DNA of 64,000 bases, taken from Planctomycetota bacterium. GTDB lineage: Bacteria; Planctomycetota; UBA1135; GCA-002686595. This document shows positions 21,717 to 31,358 of the stretch, one piece after another. Positions within the stretch are counted from its first letter, which is position 1, and each line of letters starts with the position of its first letter. Below the pieces are notes generated by a model. That model searched no databases. It was given only the letters and a program-made list of their open reading frames with translations, and was not told the origin of the DNA. Position numbers and translations under genes: made by a program. Where the stretch lies: positions 143,815 through 207,814 of the forward strand of contig NYUD01000016.1 in NCBI GenBank assembly GCA_002683825.1. Reading direction: 5' to 3'.

Positions 21717-23627
21717 ATGGGAAAGATCCGGATTTACGAACGTCGTGACAACGAGAGCATGCGCGTCTTCATGCGGGCGCTCCTGGAGGATGTGCGCGCC
21801 CTCGAGCGCATGATCGACGGCGGCGGGTGGTTCGAGGACGACGTTCGCCGCATCGGGGCCGAGCAGGAGATGTTCCTCGTCGACCGCTCCGGCCGCCCGG
21901 TCGACAAGGCCCTCGCCATCCTCGAGGAGCTCTCCCGCGAGCATTTCACGACCGAGCTCGGTCAGTTCAACCTCGAGCTGAATCTGGAACCCCTGGCCCT
22001 GAACGGTCGGTGCCTGGGGCAAATGCGATCCAACCTCGATGCCCATATGGGCGAGGTACGTGACGTCGCCGAGCGGCACGGCGTTCGGGTGGCCCTGACC
22101 GGGATCCTGCCGACCCTGGAGAAGGGCGACCTGTCGCTCGACTCGATGACGCCGATTCCGCGCTACTACCAGCTCAACCAGGTGATGCGCGAGCTGCGGG
22201 GCGGGGAGTTTCGCACCCTGATCAAGGGGCTCGACGAACTGCAGACCACGCACGACAACGTGATGCTGGAGGCCTGTAACACTAGCTTTCAAATTCACTT
22301 CCAGGTGGCTCCGGCGGAGTTCGCCAAGCTCTACAACGTCGCCCAGGTTGCAACGGGCCCCGTCCTGGCTGCATCGGTCAATTCGCCGGTCATGTTGCGC
22401 CACCGTTTGTGGCACGAAACCCGCGTCGCTCTCTTCCAGCAGTCGCTGGATGTGCGCTCCGAGGCCCACACCCAGCGTGGAGGTCGCACCCGCGTGAGTT
22501 TCGGAGAAGCGTGGGTCGAGGATTCGGTCATGGAGATCTTCCGCGAGGACGTCGCCCGTTTCCGCGTCCTGATCTCGGCCGAGCTCGAGGAGTCGCCGTT
22601 GTTAAAGATCGACCGAGGCGTAGCGCCCGACCTCAAGGCCCTGCGCCTGCACAACGGTACGGTCTATCGGTGGAACCGTCCCTGCTACGGCGCCGAGAAC
22701 GGCCGTCCACACCTGCGAATCGAAAACCGCGTCCTGCCCGCCGGGCCCACCATTGCGGATGAGGTGGCCAATTCGGCCTTCTTCTTCGGGCTGATGTGCG
22801 CCCTCGCGGAGGAGTACGGTGAGGTGAGGCGTGCGATTTCCTTCGACGATACCAAGTCCAATTTCATGGCGGCGGCGCGCTATGGACTGAACGCCCGTCT
22901 GAAGTGGTTCGGAGGCAAGAGCTACGGCGCCGAGGCGTTGATCGTCGAACAGCTCCTGCCCCTCGCGCGCCAGGGCCTCCTGGATCACGACCTCGACCCC
23001 AACGAAGTCGACGAGTACCTCGCCATCTTCGAGGCCCGCGTTCGTAGCGGCCGCACCGGTTCGCAGTGGGCGCTGGATTCTCTCGAGGCGATGGAGGGGA
23101 CGGGGCGGCTCGACGAGCGCTACCGTTCGCTGACGGCTTCCCTCATCACCCAGAACTGGAGTGGACGGCCCGTCCACGAGTGGGAACTGGCCCAGACCGA
23201 GGGCACCGAGGACTTGCGGGAGAGCTACCGTTCGATCGGGCAAATCATGTCGACCGATCTCTTCACGGTGCATCCCGAAGACCTCATCGATCTGGCGGCC
23301 AGCGTGATGGACTGGGAGCATCTTCGCCACGTTCCGGTGGAAGACGCCGACGGCAAGCTCGTGGGGCTCGTGACCCATCGCATGCTCCTGCGCATGGTCG
23401 GGCAGGGGTTGGGCGGCAAGCCGGTCTCCGTGCGCGAGATCATGTGTCCCGATCCGATCACCACCACGCCGGAGACGCCCACGACGGAGGCGATCGCCCT
23501 CATGCGGAGCGACAAGCTCGGCTGTCTGCCGGTCGTTCAGGATGAGAAGCTGGTGGGGATCGTCACCGAATCGGACTTCATAGACCTCTCCACCAAGCTC
23601 CTGGACGAGTGGTTGCGGGCGGAATGA
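21717..23627 (+). CDS. glutamate-cysteine ligase (GCS2)-like protein fused to a CBS domain pair
   Basis: A 636-residue two-part protein. Residues about 1-490 match the GCS2/carboxylate-amine ligase family: GAEQEMFLVD near the N-terminus supplies metal-binding glutamates, with FTTELGQFNLELNLEP, LEACNTSFQIHFQV and PHLRIENRVLPAGPTIADEV further on. Residues about 508-628 form two CBS motifs (IMSTDLFTVHPEDL...GLVTHRMLLRM and IMCPDPITTTPETP...GIVTESDFIDL), which usually bind adenine nucleotides and regulate the attached enzyme. The ligase half likely forms an amide between a carboxylate and an amine using ATP, but the substrate cannot be assigned. The stop overlaps the start of the aspartoacylase-family gene (ATGA), indicating translational coupling. 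Confidence 0.88.
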   Translation: MGKIRIYERRDNESMRVFMRALLEDVRALERMIDGGGWFEDDVRRIGAEQEMFLVDRSGRPVDKALAILEELSREHFTTELGQFNLELNLEPLALNGRCLGQMRSNLDAHMGEVRDVAERHGVRVALTGILPTLEKGDLSLDSMTPIPRYYQLNQVMRELRGGEFRTLIKGLDELQTTHDNVMLEACNTSFQIHFQVAPAEFAKLYNVAQVATGPVLAASVNSPVMLRHRLWHETRVALFQQSLDVRSEAHTQRGGRTRVSFGEAWVEDSVMEIFREDVARFRVLISAELEESPLLKIDRGVAPDLKALRLHNGTVYRWNRPCYGAENGRPHLRIENRVLPAGPTIADEVANSAFFFGLMCALAEEYGEVRRAISFDDTKSNFMAAARYGLNARLKWFGGKSYGAEALIVEQLLPLARQGLLDHDLDPNEVDEYLAIFEARVRSGRTGSQWALDSLEAMEGTGRLDERYRSLTASLITQNWSGRPVHEWELAQTEGTEDLRESYRSIGQIMSTDLFTVHPEDLIDLAASVMDWEHLRHVPVEDADGKLVGLVTHRMLLRMVGQGLGGKPVSVREIMCPDPITTTPETPTTEAIALMRSDKLGCLPVVQDEKLVGIVTESDFIDLSTKLLDEWLRAE

Positions 23628-24859
23628 GGGACCGCAGTGATCTGCAGAACCTCCCGCGCCTGCTCGGCACCTATCCCCCCGGGGGTGGGCCCGCCGGGAC
23701 GGTCGGGGCAAAGAAGGGTGAGAAGCTCCTGATTCTGGTCGGCGGCCTGCACGGCAACGAGCCCGCAGGAGTGCGTGCGATCCTGCGGTTCTTCGAAGAG
23801 CTCAAGGAGTCGCCGCTTCCCATCGACGGTTGCGTGGTCGGCATCACCGGTAACGTGCGGGCCTTACGCGAGGGGGGACGTTTTCTCGTTCACGACCTGA
23901 ACCGCCTCTGGACCGAAGAGACCGTGCAGCTCGGCCCCGGCCTCGATGGGGCCTGCGGTGCGCCGATAGGGGAGTCCGTTTCCGGGTCGGAGGGGAATAC
24001 CGAAGAGGTGGAGCAACAGGAGATCCTGCGCGAACTCAGGCGCTTACTCGACCGAGAGCCTGAGTGCGCCGTTCTCCTGGATCTGCACTCCACCTCCGCG
24101 GAGGGCCCTCCGTTCGCCATCATGGCCGACACCCTGCAAAACCGGTCGATCGCTTCCGCCCTCCAGATTCCCATCGTCCTGGGTTTGGAGGAGCTCGTTC
24201 AAGGGACGCTCCTGGCCTGGTTCAGCGAAATGGGCCACTGTGCGGTCTGCATCGAGGGCGGGCAAAGCGATCTCGACTCGACGGTCGATCACCACCTCGC
24301 GTCGATCTGGATCACGCTGGTGACCGCCGGTCTTCTCGCTGAGAGCGAGGTGTCCAACTTCGCCGCCTTGCGGGAACGGCTGGCGGCGACCGTCTGGGGT
24401 TTGCCCGAGTTCTGCGAGATCAAGTATCGCTACGGGGTGCCCCCGGGAGGGAAGTTCGAGATGGAGGCCGGGTTCACGAATTTTCACCTCGTTTCACAGG
24501 GGACCGAACTTGCGCAGATGAGCGTCGACGGAGAGACGAAGCGGATTCGCTGTCCCCAGGATGGGCAGCTCATCATGCCCCGCTATCAGGGCCAGGGAGC
24601 CGACGGCTTCTTCATCGGTCGCGAGATCCCGTCCTGGGCGTTGCGGCTTTCCACCGCGATCAGGTACCTGCGCCTGAGCCCGCTCTTGCGGCTTCTGCCC
24701 GGTGTACGGCGCAATCCCGACCGGGTGCGCGGTCTGATCGTCGACCGGCGTATCGCTCGCTGGCGTACCCTGGAGATCCTGCACCTCTTCGGGTACAGAA
24801 GGTGTGGTCGCGAGGGGTATCTGCTCTACTTCCTGCGCCGCCCCGATCGTTTTTCATGA
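23624..24859 (+). CDS. succinylglutamate desuccinylase/aspartoacylase family (M14-like) protein
   Basis: A 411-residue zinc carboxypeptidase-fold protein. The zinc ligands are visible as H43 and E46 in GGLHGNEPAG and H155 in LLDLHSTS. Members hydrolyse N-acyl amino acids or amides. The C-terminal 90 residues are basic and may form an extra domain. Translation most likely begins at ATG 23624, whose ATGA overlaps the stop of the GCS2-CBS gene. The pairing of an amide-forming ligase with an amide-hydrolysing enzyme suggests one pathway in which a gamma-glutamyl-type amide is made and later cut, or mutual control of a metabolite; this is inference. Confidence 0.85.
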   Translation: MRDRSDLQNLPRLLGTYPPGGGPAGTVGAKKGEKLLILVGGLHGNEPAGVRAILRFFEELKESPLPIDGCVVGITGNVRALREGGRFLVHDLNRLWTEETVQLGPGLDGACGAPIGESVSGSEGNTEEVEQQEILRELRRLLDREPECAVLLDLHSTSAEGPPFAIMADTLQNRSIASALQIPIVLGLEELVQGTLLAWFSEMGHCAVCIEGGQSDLDSTVDHHLASIWITLVTAGLLAESEVSNFAALRERLAATVWGLPEFCEIKYRYGVPPGGKFEMEAGFTNFHLVSQGTELAQMSVDGETKRIRCPQDGQLIMPRYQGQGADGFFIGREIPSWALRLSTAIRYLRLSPLLRLLPGVRRNPDRVRGLIVDRRIARWRTLEILHLFGYRRCGREGYLLYFLRRPDRFS

Positions 24860-24905
24860 GTTCACCTGGAAGACGGGCCCCGTCCCGCGCGTCACAGCCT
24901 CTGCA

Positions 24906-25886
24906 ATGCGGATTCTGGTAACCGGTGGAGCCGGGTTCATCGGCTCGCACGTTTGCGAGCGGTGGCTCGAACGGGGGGACGACGTCGTCTCCCTGGATGA
25001 CTTTTCCAGCGGCTCGCCCGGCAATCTGAGCGGTCTCGAGGCGCATCCGCGTTTCCGTGCGGTCGAAGGCTCGGTGCGGGACAGCGCACGGGTCGAGACC
25101 CTCATGGCCGGGCGGGATGTCGTGTTTCACCTCGCGGCGGCGGTGGGCGTACGCCGCGTCCTCGAGCACCCGCGCGAGACCTTCGAAACGAACATCGAGG
25201 GCACACGGGTCGTCTTGAACGCCGCCGCAAAGTGCGGCGCGCGGGTGCTCTTCGCCTCCAGTTCGGAGGTGTACGGCCAGGGCCTGCGGATCCCTTTCCG
25301 CGAGGAGGATCCGCTCCTGATCGGGACGACCGACGAGCCGCGCTGGTCCTACGCCTTCTCGAAGGCCGCCGGCGAAGCCCTGGGCTTCGCCCATGCGCGC
25401 GAGTCGGGGGTGAAGTTTCTGGTCGTGCGGCTCTTCAACACGGTGGGGCCGCGACAGACCGGGCGCTATGGGATGGTGCTGCCTCGTTTCGTGCGTCAGG
25501 CGCTGGCGGGCGAGCCCATCACGGTCTACGGGGATGGGACGCAGACGCGCTGCTTCATCCACGTGCGCGATACGGCCCGCGCGCTCGTGTCACTGGCTTC
25601 GATGGACGCATCCTACGGTCGCGTCTTCAACGTCGGGAGCACGAACGAGGTGACGATCCTCAGCCTCGCCCGGCTCGTGCGCAGGATCTCCCACAGCGAT
25701 TCGCCCGTCGTGCACATGCCCTATCGTGAAGCCTACGGGACCGAGATGTGCGACCTGCAGCGCCGCCGGCCGGACGTCACCCACCTGTGCGAGTCGATCG
25801 GCGAGCCCGTCAGCTTCACGCTCGAGGAGACGGTCGCCGAGCTGGTCGAGTCGGCGCTTCCCTGCTCAGTATCCCAGGGAACGTAG
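24906..25886 (+). CDS. NAD-dependent epimerase/dehydratase (extended SDR), nucleotide-sugar type
   Basis: A 326-residue extended short-chain dehydrogenase. The NAD loop is GGAGFIG at 7-13. SSSEVYG carries the catalytic Ser/Thr region, and YAFSK is the YxxxK pair. GDGTQTRCFIHVRDTARA is the sugar-binding block typical of UDP-glucuronate decarboxylases and UDP-glucose 4-epimerases. It most resembles UDP-glucuronate decarboxylase/4-epimerase enzymes acting on nucleotide sugars for surface polysaccharide; the precise reaction is not decided. It lies 46 bp after the aspartoacylase-like gene, and its last 21 bp overlap, antisense, the end of the phosphodiesterase gene. Confidence 0.88.
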   Translation: MRILVTGGAGFIGSHVCERWLERGDDVVSLDDFSSGSPGNLSGLEAHPRFRAVEGSVRDSARVETLMAGRDVVFHLAAAVGVRRVLEHPRETFETNIEGTRVVLNAAAKCGARVLFASSSEVYGQGLRIPFREEDPLLIGTTDEPRWSYAFSKAAGEALGFAHARESGVKFLVVRLFNTVGPRQTGRYGMVLPRFVRQALAGEPITVYGDGTQTRCFIHVRDTARALVSLASMDASYGRVFNVGSTNEVTILSLARLVRRISHSDSPVVHMPYREAYGTEMCDLQRRRPDVTHLCESIGEPVSFTLEETVAELVESALPCSVSQGT

Positions 25887-27428
25887 CCGTTCTTCGAGCT
25901 CGCGGATTTCGCCCGGGGTAAAGGCCTCCCCCGGGGGATCGCTCGGAGCTTTCTCCGCCTCACTGGACGCTACCTCGCGCGTTTCCGTCAGCCACTCGAT
26001 GGGGACGCGGCCGTGCATGTTGTCGGGGACCGGCTCCCCCAGGAGATGGAGCACGGTCGGTGCGATGTCGACCAGGTCGAGGAGGGCGCCTGCGGGCACG
26101 TGCCGGAACGCGGGACCCGCTCCCACGAAGATGCCCTGGCGTTCGTGGTCGTGAAGTGCGATGGGGTAGTCGCCGACGACCTGGCTGCCCCGTTCGGCGA
26201 AGACCTGCACGCCGGCGAGGGTCTGGAACATGAGATCGGGCAGGGAGTCGCGCCGAGGACCGGGGTAGAGTGCTTCGCTGCGCCAGACGTCGACGATCCG
26301 GGGGTGCGCACGCAGCCGGGCTTCGATGGAGCGCAGCGCTTCGTCTTTCTCCTCGGGAGCCACGGCTCCCTCCGGTTCACGGCCGCGGAGGTTGAGCCGC
26401 AGGCTGCCGAAGTTTCCCTCGCAGCGCGTAGCAAAGGCCGTCGTCCGATCGAGCACCAGTTCGGCGAGCAGGTCGGCGCGCTCCGAGCGCATCATTTCCT
26501 CGATGTTGCCCCGGCTCACCAGCAGGGACGGCGCCTCTCGCTTTCGTTCGGCGAAGCCCTCTGAAACGAGCCAGGCGTGCAGGTTGAACCCGCGCGTGTA
26601 GGTTCCGAAACCGTGGTCGGAGATCAGGAGCACGTTCGTCTCCGGCCCGACCCGCTCGACCAGGCGTCCCAGGATGGCATCGAGCCTCTCGTAGAGCGGG
26701 TCGAGGTTCTGCGCGAGATCGGTGCCGTAGCTCTTGTGCGCTACGACGTCGGGACTCTTGAAGACACAGAACGCCAGGCGCCACCCATCCCTTTCGAGGA
26801 GTTCACCCAGCACCTCTTCCTTGAGCGCCAGCTGCTCTTCGAGATCACCCCAGGTCGAGTTCCAGTCCTTCTTCCACGACTCCAGATCGGGTACGAAGCC
26901 TCTCTCCCGCAGGCGCTCGGCGAAGCCCGGGGGCCAGGCGTAGTCGCCGTCGAAGGGCGAGAGCATGCCCGCTACCAGCGTTCCCAGGATCGGCTCGGGC
27001 GGATAGGTCAGGGGAACGCCGAACACGATCGAGGCCGCTTCGCGCCGGGTGAGGATGCGCCACAGCGGTGCCGCACGAATCGAGCGCGAGCTGACCAGGC
27101 TCTGTTCGTAGCTCCCGGGCACGTTGTCAAAAAACGAATACACCCCGGTATGCCCGGGCCCCTGACCGGTGAAGATCGCCGGCCACGCGGCCGACGAGAT
27201 CGGGATGACGGTCGAGCGCAGGGGGGCTCGCGTTCCCCGTTGCAGGAGCGCCGCCAGGGCGGGCATGCGCCCGGCTTCGAGGAGGTCGTCGAAGTGGTCA
27301 AAACCGGCGCCGTCCCAGCCGACGACGAGCAGCCGCGGGGCTTGCGGTTGCGCGCGCGACGGCGCTTCGGCTCCACAGGCGCACCACAGAAACAGCGCCG
27401 CGCCGGCCCAAAAACATCTCCCGCGCAT
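25866..27428 (-). CDS. exported alkaline phosphatase-superfamily protein (type I phosphodiesterase/nucleotide pyrophosphatase)
   Basis: A 520-residue protein with a short signal peptide or lipoprotein signal (hydrophobic residues 5-16 followed by CACG). Metal and nucleophile motifs of the family are present: VGWDGAGFDHFDDL, the nucleophile region TVIPISSAAWPAIFTGQGPG, LISDHGFG, and a late histidine in GIFVGAGPAF...VDIAPTVLHLLG. Enzymes of this type cut phosphodiesters or transfer phospho groups on lipids and glycans. The chosen start, ATG 27426-27428, is 30 bp after the GT39 gene stop, so the two are probably one transcription unit acting on envelope glycoconjugates. Confidence 0.88.
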   Translation of the reverse strand: MRGRCFWAGAALFLWCACGAEAPSRAQPQAPRLLVVGWDGAGFDHFDDLLEAGRMPALAALLQRGTRAPLRSTVIPISSAAWPAIFTGQGPGHTGVYSFFDNVPGSYEQSLVSSRSIRAAPLWRILTRREAASIVFGVPLTYPPEPILGTLVAGMLSPFDGDYAWPPGFAERLRERGFVPDLESWKKDWNSTWGDLEEQLALKEEVLGELLERDGWRLAFCVFKSPDVVAHKSYGTDLAQNLDPLYERLDAILGRLVERVGPETNVLLISDHGFGTYTRGFNLHAWLVSEGFAERKREAPSLLVSRGNIEEMMRSERADLLAELVLDRTTAFATRCEGNFGSLRLNLRGREPEGAVAPEEKDEALRSIEARLRAHPRIVDVWRSEALYPGPRRDSLPDLMFQTLAGVQVFAERGSQVVGDYPIALHDHERQGIFVGAGPAFRHVPAGALLDLVDIAPTVLHLLGEPVPDNMHGRVPIEWLTETREVASSEAEKAPSDPPGEAFTPGEIRELEERLRSLGY

Positions 27429-27458
27429 GTAGCCAGACCCTACCAGAGTCACCGGTGC

Positions 27459-29003
27459 TCACCGAGCCCGCGAAAACGTCAGCACGAAAATGGCCTGGCC
27501 GAAGGCAACCACCTCTTCGTTCTCGAACTCGCTGCGCAGGTCGATCAGAAAGGGCATGGTGTTGGGGACGGTGCGCAGGATGCAGAAGACACGCTCGTAG
27601 CGCCGGAGCGCCCCGGGCTCGGTCAGGGCGAAGTCGTCGGTGTGTTCGAGCACGGGCCCGAGTGGAGCGCCCGGAGCGAGCGTGCGAGGGGCGTAGAAAT
27701 TCCAGCCGACGCCGTGGGGAAAAATTCCCGGTTGCCAATCGACGGCCAGAACGGCCTCGTGGTCCGCGCGTTCGGAGATGACGTAACGGACGGCTTGCTC
27801 GTAGTCTTCGCGTCCGGGAGCGCCGAGCAGCAGGACGGCGTTGATCGCGGCGGCGACGAGCACCGTGAGAACCAGTGCTCGGGCGAGTTTGTGGGTCGCC
27901 ACGGCGGCGAAGAGCACCACGAAGGGGGCGATGGCCGGGGCCAGGTAGCGCCATTCGAATCCCGCCCGTGGCACGAGATAGGCGGCCAGGGCGCTGCAGG
28001 CGGGAACGCAGAAGGCGCAAGCCCCGAGCAACAGGGCCAGCCGTCGCCTGCGCGCGGCGTCGGGGTCGGGTCTTGCGAACAGCAGCACGCAGCCCGCGCA
28101 CGCACACAAGAGCGCTGCGCCCGAGGCGCCGATCAAGACGGATCGAAGGGGCTCGCCGGCGAGCGAAACGCGGAAGAACATCAGGTGCGCGTAGCCCTCC
28201 GCCAGGGTCTTCAGGGAGACCTCGGATCCCCCCGGCGCCAGCCGGTGGGCGAGCTGTCGGGGAAACCCCCATACGAACCACGGAAGAGCAAGCGCGGCGG
28301 CCGCCAGGTAGCTCAAAAAGAGCGGCCGCAAGCGTCCGTGCAGCGTGGGATCCCGGGCGACGACGAAGAGGCTCAGCGGCCCTAGCAGCGCGAGCACGTA
28401 CACGAAGTGGTAGTGCGAGTGAGCTCCGACGAGGATCCACAGAGAGACGGCGACCCAACCTGCACCACGCTCGTTGGAACGCTCCAGGGAATGCACCAGC
28501 GCGTCGAGGAGTCCCACCGTCGCCAGGCAAAGCAGGCCGTACATGCGCAGGTCGGTCGTGAGCTCGATGTGAAGCGACGAGAGCGCGACCCCGAGGGCTG
28601 CGAGGTCCCGCGTGTGGCGCCCGGGCAGGTGACGCGCGAGCCGCCAGGTCAAGGCGATCGTCGCCAGGCCGTAGATCAGGTTGGGCAGTCGCAGGACGAG
28701 GGGGGCTTCCCCGCCGAGCCAGCGCACGCCGCCCAGGGCCAGAAAGGACAGCGGTGGATGATTGTCGCGGACCAACTCGGCCCAGAAGCCGCCGCTCGTC
28801 AGGTGGCGCGCATGAAAGAGGCTGTGGAAGTCGTCGAGGTGCAGGCTGACACCGGCGGCGTGAAAGAGGCGTAGCGCCCCCCCAAGGGCCAGGGCAAAGA
28901 CCAGGCCCCGGTAGGTGTCGAGGCCTTTTCGGGTGTCCGGATACAACGGGCGGTGGCGCAACCGCAGGGAGTTCTGCGATGCGACCTCTCGTCTGAGAAG
29001 CAT
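27459..29003 (-). CDS. GT39-type membrane glycosyltransferase
   Basis: A 514-residue polytopic membrane protein with about nine to eleven hydrophobic helices. The first periplasmic loop carries the acidic pair in SLHLDDFHSLFHARHL, the catalytic/metal region of the ArnT/PMT family. DNHPPLSFLALGG and an RxR-type second loop are also typical. The C-terminal soluble part is about 110 residues (from GREDYEQAVRYVISE). The family uses polyprenyl-phosphate sugars to glycosylate lipids or proteins outside the membrane. The frame is open far upstream, but conserved sequence and the first helix set the start at ATG 29001-29003, preceded by GGGGGGA. It is the upstream partner of the phosphodiesterase gene. 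Confidence 0.85.
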   Translation of the reverse strand: MLLRREVASQNSLRLRHRPLYPDTRKGLDTYRGLVFALALGGALRLFHAAGVSLHLDDFHSLFHARHLTSGGFWAELVRDNHPPLSFLALGGVRWLGGEAPLVLRLPNLIYGLATIALTWRLARHLPGRHTRDLAALGVALSSLHIELTTDLRMYGLLCLATVGLLDALVHSLERSNERGAGWVAVSLWILVGAHSHYHFVYVLALLGPLSLFVVARDPTLHGRLRPLFLSYLAAAALALPWFVWGFPRQLAHRLAPGGSEVSLKTLAEGYAHLMFFRVSLAGEPLRSVLIGASGAALLCACAGCVLLFARPDPDAARRRRLALLLGACAFCVPACSALAAYLVPRAGFEWRYLAPAIAPFVVLFAAVATHKLARALVLTVLVAAAINAVLLLGAPGREDYEQAVRYVISERADHEAVLAVDWQPGIFPHGVGWNFYAPRTLAPGAPLGPVLEHTDDFALTEPGALRRYERVFCILRTVPNTMPFLIDLRSEFENEEVVAFGQAIFVLTFSRAR

Positions 29004-29210
29004 GCTGATTCCCCCCGGAAGGGCAAGTTTCTGGAGGCCGAAGCCTGGCGCGAGCCCACGGGGGGGCTTTTTGCTTATCCCTTGCACGAGCCCCGGGCCA
29101 GACCTGGAGGGAACTTGCGGGAGTCCGCGGGCGTCGGGTTGACGTACGCGGATCCCCCGTGGATCCTGGTAGACCCCCCTTTTCCCCCATTTTCCCGAGG
29201 AGACCTTCCA

Positions 29211-30794
29211 ATGCGCATTCGCAGGACCGGGCTGGGCGTCCGGCCGACTCTCTTTCTCCTGGGTGTCTCTCTCCTGGCCGGCGCCGCGTTCTCGTAAGTG
29301 ACGACCAAGCGCATCGCCACCGGATTCTCGAACCCCCTCTGGATCGGAGCGCCCGACGGCGATCCGCGGGTCTTCTTCGCCATCCAGAGCGGCGGCGTTC
29401 GCATCATCAAGAACGGGGTGCACCTGTCGAACCCCTTCCTCAGTATTCCGGCACTGACCTCGGGGGGCAGCGAGCAGGGGCTCTTGGGCATGGCGTTCCA
29501 TCCGGACTACGCCAACAACGGCTTCTTCTTCCTCAACTACACCAACAACAGCGGGAACACGGTCGTGTCGCGCTGGTCGGTGGATCCCGGCGATCCCGAT
29601 CGCGCGGATCCGAGTTCCGAGGAGATCGTCATCACGATCAACCAGCCGTTCTCCAACCACAACGGCGGCGACATCCACTTCAACCCGCTCGACGGCTACC
29701 TCTACATAGGCACGGGCGACGGCGGCTCCGCCAACGACCCCGCCTGCCGGGCACAGAATCTGAACAACCTGCTCGGCAAGATGCTGCGGATCGACGTCGA
29801 TACGCTGCCGTACTCGATCCCGGCGGACAACCCCTTCGTGGGGGTCCCCAGTACGCGTGGGGAGGTCTACCACTACGGCCTGCGTAACCCCTGGCGCTTC
29901 AGCTTCGATCGCGTGACCGGTGACCTCTACATCGGCGACGTGGGCCAGAATGCGCGCGAGGAGATCAGCTTTGCGGCGCACGCTGATGCCGGCGTCAATT
30001 TCGGCTGGAAGATCATGGAGGGCAACCGCTGCAACTCCACCAGCAGTTGTCCGGGCGGGACGCCCGCTTGCTTCAACGCCGCCTACACGCCCCCGATCGT
30101 CGAGCTCTTTCAGTCCGGTTTCGGGGGGCCGCTGTCCATCATCGGAGGCTACGTCTACCGCGGGGATCTGATGCCCGGGGAGGTAGGCACGTACTTCTTC
30201 GCGGACTTCAACGACGACATCATTCGTTCGATCGAGTACGACGTCGGCTCGAACACCGTTTCGAACTTCCAGGACCGCACGAGCGAACTCACGCCGAACG
30301 TCGGCGCCATCCGCAACATCGCGGCCTGGGGTGAGGACGGCTTCGGCGAACTCTACATCGCCGATCACACCGCCAGCCAGAACGGCGAGATCTTCAAGGT
30401 CGTTCCCGTAGGGGCGGCCCAGGCCTCGGCCGTCATCGACAACGGCTCCGGGATCAACGCCGTCACCTACACGGCCCAGAGCCTGCCCATCATCGGCAAC
30501 GTCTATAAAGCGGAGGTCGACGTTTCGACCCACCCCGGCGGCGCGACGTTCTCCCTGATCTTCGGCTTCAGCGGCGTCAGTAGCTTCCCCACGGCCATCG
30601 GCGAGATCTTGATCTCGGGCACGAACGTCTTCAGCTTCGCCGTTGCGAGCAGCGGCGGTGTGGACAGCTACTCCGAGAACATTCCGGTGGCTCTGGGCTT
30701 CAACGGGGTGCAGGTGCAGTCACAGGCCTTCTCGATCGGCGCCGGCACCACGGTGGCCTACAACGCCGTGCATCTGACGGCGGGCATGTACTAG
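29211..30794 (+). pseudogene. PQQ-dependent sugar dehydrogenase (sorbosone dehydrogenase-like), interrupted by in-frame TAA
   Basis: Translation starts at ATG 29211 behind a strong Shine-Dalgarno GAGGAG (29197-29202). The first 28 codons encode a clean signal peptide ending LLAGAAFS. Codon 29 is TAA (29295-29297); the same frame then continues from GTG 29298 for 498 codons. That body is a six-bladed PQQ glucose/sorbosone dehydrogenase (GFSNPLWIGAPDGDPRVF, GLLGMAFHPDYANNGFFFLN, HNGGDIHFNPLDGYLYIGTG, YGLRNPWRFSFDRVTGDLYI). The last 120 residues are a beta-rich tail seen in planctomycete secreted proteins. A TAC or TCA codon would need only one base change. Either the gene is newly inactivated, the GTG is used for reinitiation to give a protein without export signal, or the base is a sequencing error. 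Confidence 0.8.
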
Positions 30795-30808
30795 CCAGCG
30801 CCCCCATG

Positions 30809-30856
30809 CGCGAAAAGGACACGCAGCTTCGGGCCGGGTGTCCTTTTCGCGTTTTC
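30809..30856 (+). terminator. intrinsic terminator after the sugar dehydrogenase gene
   Basis: A perfect 14-bp inverted repeat, CGCGAAAAGGACAC (30809-30822) with GTGTCCTTTTCGCG (30838-30851), encloses a 15-nt loop and is followed by TTTTC. It lies 14 bp after the stop of the preceding gene and before yjbQ. Confidence 0.8.
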
Positions 30857-30888
30857 AGGGTGTCCGCGGCATTTGCTAACCTGCGCGG

Positions 30889-31308
30889 ATGACGGTCTAT
30901 CAGGAGTCGATCTCGGTCGCCAGCGAGGGGCGCGGCACCTTTGACATCACCCGCGCGGTCGCCGAACTCGTCGGGGACTCGAAGATTCGCACGGGCCTGG
31001 CGACGGTGTTCGTCCATCACACGAGCGCGTCGTTGATCGTGTGCGAGAACGCCGATCCCGCCGTGCGGCGCGACCTCGAGCACTGGATGGCGCGGGCCGT
31101 CCCTGACGGGGACGGGATCTATGAGCACGTCGCGGAAGGCCCGGACGACATGCCGGCCCACGTGCGCTGCGCCCTCACCCAGACCTCGATCGGCCTGCCG
31201 GTGTGCGGGGGCAGGTTGGATCTGGGCGTGTGGCAGGGGCTCTACCTCTACGAGCACCGGCATGCGGCGCACAAGCGGCGCGTGAGTGTTTCCGTCGTCG
31301 GGGAGTGA
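30889..31308 (+). CDS. YjbQ/UPF0047 family protein (secondary thiamine-phosphate synthase-like)
   Basis: A 139-residue single-domain protein of the YjbQ family. It contains all family marks: VFVHHTSASLIVCENADP, the EGPDDMPAHV segment and the C-terminal LDLGVWQGLYLYEHR. E. coli YjbQ has weak thiamine-phosphate synthase activity in vivo; the true role of the family is uncertain. The length matches exactly. It sits alone after a strong terminator and is convergent with the aminotransferase gene, 50 bp away. Confidence 0.93.
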   Translation: MTVYQESISVASEGRGTFDITRAVAELVGDSKIRTGLATVFVHHTSASLIVCENADPAVRRDLEHWMARAVPDGDGIYEHVAEGPDDMPAHVRCALTQTSIGLPVCGGRLDLGVWQGLYLYEHRHAAHKRRVSVSVVGE

Positions 31309-31358
31309 GCAAAGGCGCTCGCCGCCGTCTTCGGCCGGCGGTTCCCGGGCCGGCGCTG

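Noticed and set aside
26577..28385. 602-codon plus-strand open frame
   Set aside because: Antisense to the phosphodiesterase and GT39 genes, with low-complexity Arg/Gly/Gln content and no motif.
29295..29297. TAA in the sugar dehydrogenase as a recoded codon
   Set aside because: No bacterial recoding of TAA is known comparable to Sec at TGA; mutation, error or reinitiation is more likely.
29004..30533. N-terminal extension of the GT39 frame
   Set aside because: It is antisense to the sugar dehydrogenase and lacks membrane character; the first helix begins after 29003.
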